Origin: Delphinus delphis
Lineage: Eukaryota; Chordata; Mammalia; Artiodactyla; Delphinidae
Direction: 5' to 3'
Assembly (NCBI RefSeq): GCF_949987515.2
Contig: NC_082689.1
Span: 102,338,957 to 102,402,956 of the forward strand
DNA length: 64,000 nt
A program made the position numbers and the translations under genes. Below are positions 25,663 to 36,040 of this stretch, in pieces. The notes under the pieces were generated by a model that ran no database searches, had not been told where the DNA came from, and saw only the letters and a program-made list of their open reading frames with translations. The number at the start of each line of letters is the position of its first letter. Within the stretch, counting starts at the first letter, position 1.

Positions 25663-26079
25663 AAAATGGTACAGATGAACTGGTTTGCAAGGCAGAAATA
25701 GAAACACAGATGTAGAGAACAAACATATACACCAAGGGGGGGAAAGTGGAGGGTGATGGTCGTGGTCGGATGAATTGGGAGATTGGGATTGATATATTTA
25801 CACTAATACATATAAAATAGATAACTAATGAGAACTTGCTATATAGCACACGGAACTCTACTTCACTTCGCTGTACAGTAGAAACTAACAGAACATTGTA
25901 AAACAGCTATACCCCAATTAAAAAAAAAAATAGCCAAGACTTGGTCAGAATCTTCTCTTTGTCTGGAAGTCTCTTTTCCAAATTTTGTCTGGCCAAGTTC
26001 CACTTGTACTACAACTCCCTGCTTCAAAGTCACTGCTCCCAGGCAGACTCGCTGACCCTTACGTGCTGCATGTCCCCAT

Positions 26080-26096
26080 TGTTCTGTGAGTTCTTT
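26080..26096. repeat. Target-site duplication, left copy (L1-C)
   Basis: TGTTCTGTGAGTTCTTT, repeated without mismatch at 33272-33288. This copy adjoins the poly-T (minus-strand A-tail) of L1-C. Confidence 0.95.
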
Positions 26097-26453
26097 TTTT
26101 TTTTTTTTTTACATCTTTATTGGAGTATAATTGCTTTACAATGGTGTGTTACTTTCTTCTTTATAACAAAGTGAATCAGTTATACATATACATATGTTCC
26201 CAGATTTCTTCCCACTTGCGTCTCCCTCCCTCGTACCCTCCCTATCCCACCTCTCCAGGCTGATCCCTTTGTGCTATTCGGCTGCTTCCCACTAGCTATC
26301 TATTTTACATTTGGTAGTGTATATATGTCCATGCCATTCTCTTGCTTTGTCACAGCTTACCCTTCCTCCTCCCCATATCCTCAAGTCCATTCTCTAGTAG
26401 GTCTGTGTCTTTATTCCTGTCTTACCCCAAGGTTCTTCATGACATTTTTTTTC

Positions 26454-29400
26454 TTAAATTCCATATATATGTGTTAGCATACGGTATTTGACCTTCTCTT
26501 TCTGACTTACTTCACTCTGTATGACAGTCTTTAGGTCCATCCACCTCAATACAAATAGCTCATTTTTGTTTCTTTTTATGGCTGAGTAATATTCCATTGT
26601 ATATATGTGCCAAAACTTATTTTTTCATTCATCTGATGATGGACACTTAGGTTGTTTCCAACTCCGGGCTATTGTAAATAGAGCTGCAATGAACATTTTG
26701 GTACATGACACTTTTTGAATTATGGTTTTCTCAGGGTATATGCCCAGTAGTGGGATTGCTGGGTTATATGGTAGTTTTATTTGTAGTTTTTAAAGGAACC
26801 TCCATACTGTTCTCCATAGCGGCTGTACCAATTCACATTCCCACCAGCAGTGCAAGAGTGTTTCTGTTTCTCCACACCCTCTCCAGTATTTATTGTTTCT
26901 AGACTTTTTGATGATGGCCATTCTGACTGGTGTGAGATGATATCTCATTGTAGTTTTGATTTGCATTTCTCTAATGATTAATGATGTTGAGCATTCTTTC
27001 ATGTGTTTGTTGGCAGTCTGTATATCTTCTTTGGAGAAATGTCTATTTAGGTCTTCTGCTCATTTTTGGATCGGGTTGTTTGTTTTTTTGATATTGAGCT
27101 GCATGAGTTGCTTATAAATTTTGGAGATTAATCTTTTGTCAGTTACTTCATTTGCAAATATTTTCTCCCATTCTGAGGGTTGTCTTTTGGTCTTGTTTAT
27201 GGTTTCCTTTGCTGTGCAAAAGCTTTGAAGTTTCATTAGGTCCCATTTGTTTATTTTTGTTTTTATTTCCATTTCTCTAGGAGGTGGGTCAAAAAGGATC
27301 TTGCTGTGATTTATGTCATAGAGTGTTCTGCCTGTATTTTCCTCGAAGAGTTTGATAGTTTCTGGCCATACATTTAGGTCTTTAATCCATTTTGAGCTTA
27401 TTTTTGTGTATGGTGTTAGGGAGTGATCTAATCTCATACTTTTACATGTACCTGTCCAGGTTTCCCAGCACCACTTATTGAAGAGGCTGTCCTTTCTCCA
27501 CTGTATATTTCTGCCTCCTTTATCAAAGATAAGGTGACCACATGTGCGTGGGTTTATCTCTGGGCTTTCTATCCTGTTCCATTGATCTATTTTTCTGTTT
27601 TTGTGTCAGTACAATACTCTCTTGATTACTGTAGCTTTGTAGTATAGTCTGAAGTCAGGGAGCCTGATTCCTCCAGCTACATTTTTTGTTCTCAAGATTG
27701 CTTTGGCTATTCGTGGTCTTTTGTGTTTCCATAAAAATTGTGAAATATTTTGTTCTAGTTCTTTGAAAAATGCCAGTGGTAATTTGATAGGAATTGCATT
27801 GAATCTGTAGATTGCTTTGGGTAGTAGAGTCATTTTCACAGTGTTGATTCTTCCAATCCAAGAACATGGTATATCTCTCCATCTACTTGTATCATCTTTA
27901 ATTTCTTTCATCAGTGTCTTATAATTTTCTGCATACAGGTCTTTTGTCTGCTTAGGTAGGTTTATTCCCAGATATTTTATTCTTTTTGTTGCAATCGTAA
28001 ATGGGAGTGTTTTCTTGATTTCACTTTCAGATTTTTCATCATTAGTGTATAGGTATGCCAGAGATTTCTGTGCATTAATTTTGTATCCTTCTACTTTACC
28101 AAATTCATTGATTAGCTCTAGTAGTTTTCTGGTAGCATCTTTAGGATTCTCTGTGTATAGTATCATGTCATCTGCAAACTGTGATGGCTTTACTTCTTCT
28201 TTTCCAGTTTGGATTCCTTTTATTTCCTTTTCTTTGATTGCTGTGGCTAAAACTTCCAAAACTACATTCAATAAGAGCAGTGAGAGTGGGCAACCTTGTC
28301 TTGTTCCTGATCTTAGTAGAAATGCTTTCAGTTTTTCACCATTGAGGACGATGTTGCCTGTGGGTTTGTCATATATGGCCTTTATTATGTTGAGGAAAGT
28401 TCCCTCTATGCCTACCTTCTAGAGGATTTTTATCATAAATGGGTGTTGAATTTTGTCAAAAGCTTTCTCTGCATCTATTGAGATGACCATATAGTTCTTC
28501 TTCAATTTGTTAATATGGTGTATCACATTGATTGATTTGTGTATATTGAAGAATCCTTGCATTCCTGGAATAAACCCCACTTGATCATGGTGTATGATCC
28601 TTTTAATATGCTGTTGGATTCTGTTAGCTAGTATTTTGTTGAGGATTTTTGCATCTATGTTCATCAGTGATATTGGCCTGTAGTTTTCTTTGTGACATCC
28701 TTGTCTGGTGTTGGTATCAGGGTGATGGTGGCCTCATAGAATGAGTTTGGGAGTGTTCCTCCCTCTGCTATATTTTGGAAGCGTGAGGAGGATATGTGTT
28801 AGCTCTTCTCTAAATGTTTGATAGAATTCGCCTGTGAAGCCATCTGGTCCTGGGCTTTTGTTTCTTGGAAGGTTTTTAATCACAGTTTCAATTTCAGTGC
28901 TTGTGATTGGTCTGTTCATAATTTCTATTCCTTCCTGATTCAGTCTTGGCAGGTTGTGCATTTCTAAGAATTTGTCCATTTTTCCAGGTTGTCCATTTTA
29001 TTGGCATAGAGTTGCTTGTAGTAATCTCTCATGATCTTTTTTATTTCTGCTGTGTCAGTTGTTACTTTTCCTTTTTCATTTCTAATTCTATTGATTTGAG
29101 TCTTCTCCCTTTTTTTCTTGATGAGTCTGGTTTATCAATTTGGTTTATCTACTCAGAGAACCAGCTTTTAGTTTTATTGATCTTTGCTATCGTTTCCTTC
29201 ATTTCTTTTTCATTTATTTCTGATCTGATTTTTATGATTTCTTTCCTTCTGCTACCTTTGGGGTTTGTTTGTTCTTCTTTCTCTAATTGCTTTAGGTGCA
29301 AGGTTAGGTTGTTTATTTGAGATATTTCCTGTTTCAAAACATCGGATTGTATTGCTATAAACTTCCCTCTTAGAACTGCTTTTACTACATCCCATAGGTT

Positions 29401-30247
29401 TTGGGTCATCGTGTCTCCATTGTCATTTGTTTCTAGGTAATTTTTTAATTTCCTCTTTGGTTTCTTCAGTGATCACTTCGTTATTAAGCAGTGTATTGTT
29501 TAGCCTCCATGTGTTTGTATTTTTTACAGATCTTTTCCTGTAATTGATATCTAGGCTCATGGCATTGTGGTCAGAAAAGATACTTGAAACAATTTCAATT
29601 TTCTTAAATTTACCAATGCTTGATTTGTGATCCAAGATATGATCTATCCAGAAGAATGTTCCATGAGCACTTGAGAAAAATGTGTATTCTGTTGTTTTTG
29701 GATGGAATGTCCTATAAATATCAATTAAGTCCACCTTGTTTAATGTATCATTTAAAGCTTGTGTTTCCTTATTTATCTTCATTTTGGATGATCTGTCCAT
29801 TGGTGAAAGTGGGGTGTTAAAGTCCCCTACTATGAATGTGTTACTATCAATTTCCCCTTTTATGGCTGTTAGTATTTGCCTTATGTATTGAGGTGCTCCT
29901 ATGTTGGGTGCATAAATATTTACAATTGTTATATCTTCTTCTTGGATCAATCCCTTGATCATTATGTAGTGTCCTTCTTTGTCTCTTTTAATAGTCTTTA
30001 AAGTCGATTTTGTCTGATGTGAGAATTGCTACTCCAGCTTTCTTTTGGTTTCCATTTGCATGGAATATCTTTTTCCATCCCCTTACTTTCAGTCTGTATG
30101 TGTCTCTAGGTCTGAAGTGGATCTCTTGTAGACAGCATATATATGGTCTTGTTTTTTTATCCATTCAGCCAATCTGTATCTTTTGGTGGGAGCATTTAGT
30201 CCATTTACATTTAAGTTAATTATCGATATGTATGCTTCTACTTCCAT
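26454..30247 (-). pseudogene. LINE-1 ORF2, few frameshifts
   Basis: The start is set at the Met at 30245-30247, giving a span of about 1265 codons, close to the usual 1275. The endonuclease segment (29423-29962) keeps 'NIYAPN', 'GDFNTPLSPMDRS', 'WIDHILDHKSS' and 'IFSDHNAM', the active-site blocks of the AP-like endonuclease. The reverse transcriptase keeps '[15 protein letters not shown]' (28734-28979), '[12 protein letters not shown]' (28419-28664) and the catalytic FADD at 28167-28178, inside a 221-codon open piece. The C-terminal part follows at 27060-27437 and 26790-27002, with the stop at 26454-26456. Frame changes fall near 28270-28420, 28700, 29000-29150, 29410 and 27440-27600. It is non-functional as it stands. 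Confidence 0.9.
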
Positions 30248-30305
30248 TTTCTTAATTGTTTTGGGTTCGTTATTGTAGGTCTTTTCATTCTCTTGTGTTT
30301 CTTGC

Positions 30306-31198
30306 CTAGAGAAGTTCCTTTAGCATTTGTTGGAAAGCTGGTTTGGTGGTGCTACACTCTCTCAACTTTTGCTTGTCTGTAAAGGTTTTAATTTCTCCAT
30401 CAAATCTGAATGAGATCCTTGCTGAGTAGAGTAGTCTTGGTTGCAGCATTTTCTCCTTCATCACTTTAAATATGTCCTGCCAGTCCCTTCTGGCTTGCAG
30501 AGTTTCTGCTGAGAGATCAGCTGTTAACCTTATGGGGATTCCCTTGTGTGTTATTTGCTGTTTTTCCCTTGCTGCTTTTAATATGTTTTCTTTGTATATA
30601 ATTTTTGACAGTTTGATTAATATGTGTCTTGGCATATTTATTCTTGGATTTATCCTGTATGGGACTCTCTGTGCTTCCTGGACTTGATTAACTATTTCCT
30701 TTCCCATATTAGGGAAGTTTTCAACTATAATCTCTTCAAATATTTTCTCAGTCCCTTTCTTTTTCTCTTCTTCTTCTGGAACCCCTGTAATTCGAATGTT
30801 GGTGTGTTTAATGTTGTCCCAGATGTCTCTGAGATTGTCCTCAGGTCTTTTCATTCTTTTTTGTTTATTCTGCTCTGCAGTAGTTATTTCCACTATTTTG
30901 TCTTCCAGGTCACTTATCCAATCTTCTGCCTCAGTTATTCTGCTATTGATCCCATCTAGAGTATTTTTAATTTCATTTATTGTGTTGTTCATCGTTGCTT
31001 GTTTCCTCTTTAGTTCTTCTAGGTCCTTGTTAAATGTTTCTTGCATTTTTCTATTGTATTTCCAAGATTTTGGATCATCTTTACTATCATTTTTCTGAAT
31101 TCTTTTTCAGGTAGACTGCCTATTTCCTCTTCATTTGTTAGGTCTGGTGGATTTTTATCTTGCTCCCTCATGTGCTGTGTGTTTTTCTGTCTTCTCAT
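30306..31198 (-). pseudogene. LINE-1 ORF1, one main frameshift
   Basis: The start Met is at 31196-31198. The N-terminus reads 'MREQDKNPPDLTNEEEIGSLPEKEFRKMI...' until a frameshift near 31046-31060, beside an A-run. From 31046 a 246-codon frame is open to the natural stop at 30306. It carries the coiled coil ('NNTINEIKNTLDGINSRITEAEDWISDLEDK'), an RNA-recognition fold ('IRITGVPEEEEKKKGTEKIFEE') and the C-terminal domain ('LTADLSAETLQARRDWQDIFKVM'). The total would be about 297 residues, somewhat short of human ORF1p. Confidence 0.9.
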
Positions 31199-31718
31199 TT
31201 TGCTTATCTTACTGTGTTTGGGGTCTCCTTCTTGTAGGCTGCAGGTTCGTAGTTCCTATTGTTTTTGGTGTCTGTCCCCAGTGGCTAAAGTTGGTTCAGT
31301 GGGTTGTGTAAGCTTCCTTGTGGAGGGGACCAGTGCCTGTGTTCTTGTAGATGAGGCTGTATCTTGTCTTTCTGGTGGGCAGGTCCACGTCTGGTGGCGT
31401 GTTTTGGGGTGTCTGTAGCCTTATTATGATTTTAGGCAGCCTCTCTGCTAATGGGTGAGGTTGTGTTCCTGTCTTTCTAGTTGTTTGGCATAGGGTGTCC
31501 AGCACTGTAGCTTGCTGGTTGTTGAGTGAAGCTGGGTGCTGGTGTTGAGATGGAGATCTCTGGGAGATTTTCACCGTTCGATATTATGTGGAGCTGGGAG
31601 GTCTCTTGTGGACCACTGTCCTGAAGTTGGCTCTCCCACCTCAGAGGCACAGCACTGAGTCCTGGCTGCATCACCAAGAGCCTTTCATCCACATGGCTTA
31701 TAATAAAAGGGAGAAAAA

Positions 31719-31790
<72 letters not shown>

Positions 31791-33271
31791 GAAGGAAGAA
31801 AGGAAGAAAGAAAGAAAAAATAAAGAAAGAAAGGAAGGAGGGAGGGAGGGAGGAAAGAAAGAAAGAAGATAAAATAAAGATAAAATAAAGTTATTAAAAT
31901 AAAAAATATTAAGGAAAAAAAATTTTTTAAAGAAAAACAAAAAAAACGGATGGATAGAACCCTAGGACAAATGGTGGAAGCAAATGTATACAGACAAAAT
32001 CTCACACAGAAGCATATACATACACGCTCACAAAAAGAGGAAAAGGGGAAAAAATCATAAATCTTGCTCTCAAAGTCCACCTCCTCAATTTGGGGTGATT
32101 CATTGTCTATTCATGTATTCCACAGATGCAGGGTATATCAAGTTGATTGTGGAGCTTTAATCTGCTGCTTCTGAGGCTGCTGGGAGAGATTTCCCTTTCT
32201 CTTCTTTGTTCTCACAGCTCCTGGAATTCAGCTTTGGGTTTGGCCCCGTCTCTGCGTGTAGGTTGCCGGAGTTCGTCTATTCTTCGCTCAGACAGGACGG
32301 GGTTAAAGGAGCAGATGACTCAGGGACTCTGGCTCACTCAGGCCGGGGGGAGGGAGGGGTATGGAGTGCAGAGTGAGCCTGCGGTGGCAGAGGCCAGTGT
32401 GACGTTGCACCAGGCGGAGGTGCGCCATGCGTTCTCCCGGGGATGTTGTCCCTGGATCCCGGGACCCTGGCAGTGGTGGGCTGCACAGGCTCCCCGGAAG
32501 TGGGGTGTGGATAGTGACCTGTGCTCTTACATAGGCTTCTTGTTGGCGGCAGCAGCAGACTTAGCATCTCATGCCCGTCTCTGGGGTCCGTGCTTTTAGC
32601 CGTGGCTCGCGCCCGTCTCTGGAGCTCCTTTAAGCAGCGCTCTTAATCTCCTCTCCTCGTGCACCAGGAAGCAGAGGGAAGAAAATGTCTCTTGCCTCTT
32701 TGGCAGGTCCAGACTTTTCCCCGGACTCCCTCCCGGCTAGCCGTCATGCACTAACCCCTTCAGGCTGTGTTCACGCCGCCAACCCCAGTCCTCTCCCTGC
32801 GCTCCGACCGAAGCCCGAGCCTCAGCTCCCAGCCCCGCCCGCCCCGGCGGGTGAGCAGACAAGCCTCTCGGGCTGGTGAGTGCTGGGCGGCACCGATCCT
32901 CTGTGCGGGAATCTCTCCGCTTTGCCCTCTGCACCCCTGTTGCTGAGCTCTCCTCGGTGGCTCCAAAGCTTCCCCGCTCCGCCACCCGCAGTCTCTGGGG
33001 CTTCCTAGTGTGTGGAAACCTTTCCTTCTTCACAGCTCCCTCCCGGGGGTGCAGGTCCCATCCCTATTCTTTTGTGTCTGTTTATTCTTTTTTATTTTGC
33101 CCTACCCAGGTACGTGGGGAGTTTCTTGCCTTTTGGGAAGTCTGAGGTCTTCTGCCAGCGTTCAGTAGGTGTTCTGTATCAGTTGTTCCCCGTGTAGATG
33201 TATTTCTGGTGTATCTGTGGGGAGGAAGGTGATCTCCGCGTCTTACGCTTCCTCCATCTTCCCCTCATCCC
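31199..33271 (-). promoter_or_regulatory. L1-C 5' UTR with internal promoter region
   Basis: A 2.07-kb leader, GC- and CpG-rich at 32220-33060, matching the L1-A 5' UTR region by region. The extreme 5' end reads GGGGAAGATGGAGG on the minus strand, close to the YY1-type AAGATGG found near mammalian L1 starts. Promoter activity is inferred. Several 60-150-codon frames cross it (for example 32147-32599) and are not genes. Confidence 0.8.
31718..31872 (+). repeat. (AAAG)n/(AAGG)n microsatellite
   Basis: About 155 bp of purine-only repeat, first AAAG units and then mixed AAGG and GGGA units with some interruptions. It sits in the L1-C 5' UTR at the place where L1-A has only a few AAAG units (9738-9757). 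The 94-, 131- and 80-codon frames over it are artefacts of the repeat. Confidence 0.95.
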
Positions 33272-33288
33272 TGTTCTGTGAGTTCTTT
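33272..33288. repeat. Target-site duplication, right copy (L1-C)
   Basis: TGTTCTGTGAGTTCTTT, identical to 26080-26096, lies immediately outside the L1-C 5' end. Confidence 0.95.
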
Positions 33289-33317
33289 AAAGGTAAGAAT
33301 CATTCATGATTCATTTT

Positions 33318-33530
33318 TGTTTGTTTGTTTGTTTTTTGCGATACGCGGGCCTCTCACTGTTGTGGCCTCTCCCGTTGCGGAGCACAGGCTCCGGATGCGC
33401 AGGCTTGGCGGCCATGGCTCACGGGCCCAACCGCTCCGTGGCATGTGGGGTCTTCCTGGACCGGGGCACGAACCCGTGTCCCCTGCATCGGCAGGCGGAC
33501 TCTCAACCACTGCGCCACCAGGGAAGCCCC
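33318..33530 (-). mobile_element. Cetacean tRNA-derived SINE (CHR-2 type)
   Basis: On the minus strand it starts GGGGCTTCCCTGGTGGCGCA and has a tRNA-like head with A box (TGGCGCAGTGG) and B box (GGTTCGTGCC), the promoter elements for RNA polymerase III. The body ends GGCCCGCGTATCGC, followed by an A-rich CAAA tail. ATGATTCATTTT flanks it at 33306-33317 and 33531-33542. It is non-autonomous and depends on L1 proteins. The little-damaged head suggests a fairly young copy. Confidence 0.92.
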
Positions 33531-33542
33531 ATGATTCATTTT

Positions 33543-34214
33543 GATATTTTTCATGCATAGCATGTGGCTGGCAGGTGAAGGTGCTGGGACGAAAACTAAC
33601 TGAGGATTGGCTCCTTCAGCATGCTATGTGCTCAGAGGGTGGCAGACGGTGTGGATTGCAGGCAGAGGGGCACTGTGTGTGGGGGGGTCCTGGCCAGGAC
33701 TTTTGCCTCTTGCCCAATCCCACCACTGAAATTCCTGGGCTTTGTACCTCCACTCTTCCATCATTTCTCAACCCTTCCCTGTGGTGGGCACGATAGCACC
33801 TCTGCTGAAGAGCTAGACACAGTCCCACCTTCCTGATCTCCGTAGAATGATCCTCAAGATCTGAGGTAGTTTCACTGTACAGATTCAAGAGTGGCTGCCA
33901 ATGCAAGTACTCAACCCCCCAGCTTTCTATAAGAAAAAGCAAGGAAAGGAAAATCTGTTTTGCCCTTTGTAAGGGCTGTAAACCTGTGTATATTCTCAAA
34001 CTCTATGGTATTTATTGATATAAGGTAAGAACAGTGCCTTGTATTCAGAATATTGCTTACTTTTTCTTCTCAAAGTCTGGTTTTCCATACAATAGCAGTC
34101 TCAATGACCTAAGCCAGGAGTTGTTCACTCTGTACAAACATGAAGACAATGTGTGGCAGGAATTTGGATCACTAATGAGGCACTGGTACTTTACTGAAAT
34201 GGTTAGAGCACTTT
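33543..34214. other. Unique stretch, nothing recognised
   Basis: Several overlapping frames of 60-127 codons exist on both strands (for example 33616-33999) because this stretch is somewhat GC-rich. None has splice context or recognisable protein content. Confidence 0.4.
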
Positions 34215-34370
34215 AGCAATTGATACGGGTGTTAAGAGTTCAGATTCCAGGGTTATATAATGTAAAATGACAGATATTAATTGTTTGAGCCTTGATATCC
34301 TCATCTATAAAATCAAGATCTTGTTAATGTTTTGCAGAGTAATTGTAAACATAAAATGATGATAAATGCA
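34215..34370 (+). repeat. Possible MIR fragment
   Basis: 'gttaagagttcagattccag', 'gagccttgatatcctcatct' and 'ataaaatcaagatcttgtta' loosely follow MIR. The match is weak. Confidence 0.4.
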
Positions 34371-34444
34371 TATAGTTATTGTCCTCAAGGAACCTCTTTC
34401 CACCTAAACTGGGAGGTAAGTCTTTGGCAGACTAGGTGTGATTG

Positions 34445-34945
34445 GGGCCTAAGGTAGACTGTGTTAATTGTCCCCATTTGTTCCTCTGACCATATTCACA
34501 CCTATTGCCATGCATCTCTGCAGTACTTTCCCACTCTGACTCTGGGCTCAGCTTTGTGACTTGTTTTGTCCAATAGAATAAAAGAGAAGAAATAGTGTGC
34601 TAGTTCTGAGACCAGACCTCAAGAGCCTTTGCCGTTTTTTTTTTTTTTTTTTTAATCTCTGGTATTCTTTCTATCATTATCAGGACATGCCTGAGCTAAC
34701 CCCCTGATTCCAGAGGAGGATGAGAGACATATGGTGCATAGCTGAGTCACCTCAGCCAAGGCCAGCCTAGATCAGCCAACCCCTAACCAAGCTGAGATCA
34801 TAGCTGAGATTTAGCAAAACTGTCCAATGAAGCCCAGTTTGGATCATTACTGAGCCTTGCAGACATGTGAGAAATAAATGTTTGTTGTTTTATCTTCTGA
34901 AGTTTTGTGAGGTTTTGTTACACAACAATAGCTACCTGATACCTG
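34445..34945 (+). mobile_element. Old MaLR/MLT1-like LTR
   Basis: The order is 'gtgacttgttttgtccaata', 'tagttctgagaccagacctc', 'gtgagaaataaatgtttgtt' (with AATAAA) and 'gctacctgatac'. This is the pattern of a mammalian-wide LTR from the MaLR group. A run of about 19 T at 34637-34655 interrupts it. No internal coding part is present, so it is a solo or truncated LTR. The exact family name is uncertain. Confidence 0.55.
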
Positions 34946-35690
34946 ATGCCATGTGCCTTATCACTTTGGAGAATAATGGGAGTGGGAACCCACAGGCTGG
35001 TTGGGGCATGTGTGGTCCAGAAGACCCATAGGGTCTTATAAACAGTTCACCATAAATGTTTTTCTAGGTTTAGCTCCTCTTGATATGAGATCTTGCTTGT
35101 ATATAGACAGATTTTCAGATAAGTTTTGTGATTGCAGAAGTTTTCCTATATGATAAATAGTGGTAGAAAGGAAGTGCATGCAAAAGATTCCCTCTTTTTA
35201 ATAAATTACCTCCTAATCAGGGATTTTCTTGTCTCTGTCCTCTCCTCTACTGTCCCTCCATTGATATTTGTATCTGGAGGATTATAACGTAATCAGTTTT
35301 TTTTAAATGTCAATGTTAACTAAGAAGATAAGGGATCAAATACTTCTCTTATGTAGTATGCACACATCATGTACCTCACTTTTCATTCAGGAGAAATTAT
35401 TACAAATTATTTGGTTATTAGTTTTCAGCAAATGAAACTTCATATTCAATTAGTTACTGTCTTCCTTTGAAGTTTTGTGGAAATATTGCTGTGAGTGGAA
35501 TCATACCATATCCCAATCTTTGGTTACATAATTCTCCGTTGGTTTACACATTTTTCTGGAATGCTCTTTAAGGCACCTAAAAGTTTATAAACCATGTTCA
35601 CATTGAAGTTTTATCCTATTTCACCAGTGATTTCAATTCTACCTGTGTAACAACATAAATTTGGTCATCAGTCAGCCTAGATGTTAGACT
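34946..35690. other. AT-rich unique or unrecognisable old sequence
   Basis: No firm call. 'gctgtgagtggaatcatacc' near 35490 recalls the 3' ends of old L1s in reverse, but too little is left to assign. Confidence 0.35.
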
Positions 35691-35694
35691 GGCC

Positions 35695-35875
35695 TGGCTA
35701 AATGCTGAGTGAACTTCATCACATTAAACTCTCTAAACCTCTGTTGTCTAATTTCTAATGGGAGCAAAAAGTACTTAACCCATAGAATTGTTGTGACCAT
35801 CAACTATGATGACAGATGTAGAGCACTCAGCACTGTATCTGGCACATAGTCACACTGAAGAAATATTAATTTCCT
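35695..35875 (+). repeat. MIR-like fragment
   Basis: 'tctaaacctctgttgtctaa', 'cccatagaattgttgtgacc', 'gtagagcactcagcactgta' and 'tctggcacatagtcacactg' follow the 3' half of MIR. Confidence 0.55.
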
Positions 35876-35879
35876 CCTT

Positions 35880-36040
35880 CTCAATGGAAAATTACCAATG
35901 GAAATTATTGAGTCTGAGGAGCAGAAAGAAAAAAGGTTGAACAGAGCCCAAGGGACATGTGGGACATCAACAAACAGACCAATCAATATATGCATTGTGG
36001 GAATCCCAGAGGAGAAGAGAGAGGAGAAAGGGGCAGAGAG
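35880..36040 (+). mobile_element. Ancient L1/HAL1 ORF1 fragment
   Basis: The plus strand reads 'EQKEKRLNRAQGTCGTSTNRP', then 'ICIVGIPEEKREEKGAE'. This matches the ORF1 RNA-recognition part ('...I.GVPE..ER.KG.E') of old L1 or HAL1 elements. About 160 bp remains. Confidence 0.55.

Larger units (their letters stand above)
20007..25930 (+). mobile_element. L1-B: near full-length LINE-1, inactive
   Basis: Plus-strand LINE-1 with a short 5' UTR (20007-20903), ORF1 (20904-21830), ORF2 (21885-25662), a 3' UTR and an A10-12 tail ending at 25930. The 5' end reads TTCAAGATGGCAG. The 5' UTR is unlike that of L1-A and L1-C but the same type as L1-D, so it belongs to a second subfamily. AGACTTGG at 19999-20006 and 25937-25944 may be an imperfect target duplication. 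Both ORFs have stops and frameshifts. Confidence 0.9.
26097..33271 (-). mobile_element. L1-C: complete LINE-1 insertion, recently inactivated
   Basis: This minus-strand LINE-1 is 7175 bp, bounded by a perfect 17-bp target duplication. The order is a poly-T (A-tail) at 26097-26110, 3' UTR to 26453, ORF2 26454-30247, spacer, ORF1 30306-31198 and a 2.07-kb 5' UTR to 33271. It is the best preserved L1 here: long open pieces remain (221 and 179 codons in ORF2, 246 in ORF1) and the 5' UTR keeps many CpG sites. Several frameshifts still break both ORFs. A (AAAG)n tract at 31718-31872 has expanded in the 5' UTR. It shares its subfamily type with L1-A. Confidence 0.95.

Noticed and set aside
31718..31872. 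CRISPR-like regular repeats
   Set aside because: A simple 4-base microsatellite with no spacers, in a mammalian genome.
31588..32080. 94- and 131-codon Lys/Arg/Glu- or Phe/Leu/Ser-rich frames
   Set aside because: They are translations of the AAAG microsatellite on either strand.
32147..32599. 150-codon frame in the L1-C 5' UTR
   Set aside because: It lies antisense to the L1 in its GC-rich leader. The matching L1-A region has no equivalent frame.
33318..33530. tRNA gene
   Set aside because: A- and B-box-like motifs are present, but the unit has a SINE body, A-tail and target duplication. It is a tRNA-derived SINE, not a tRNA gene.
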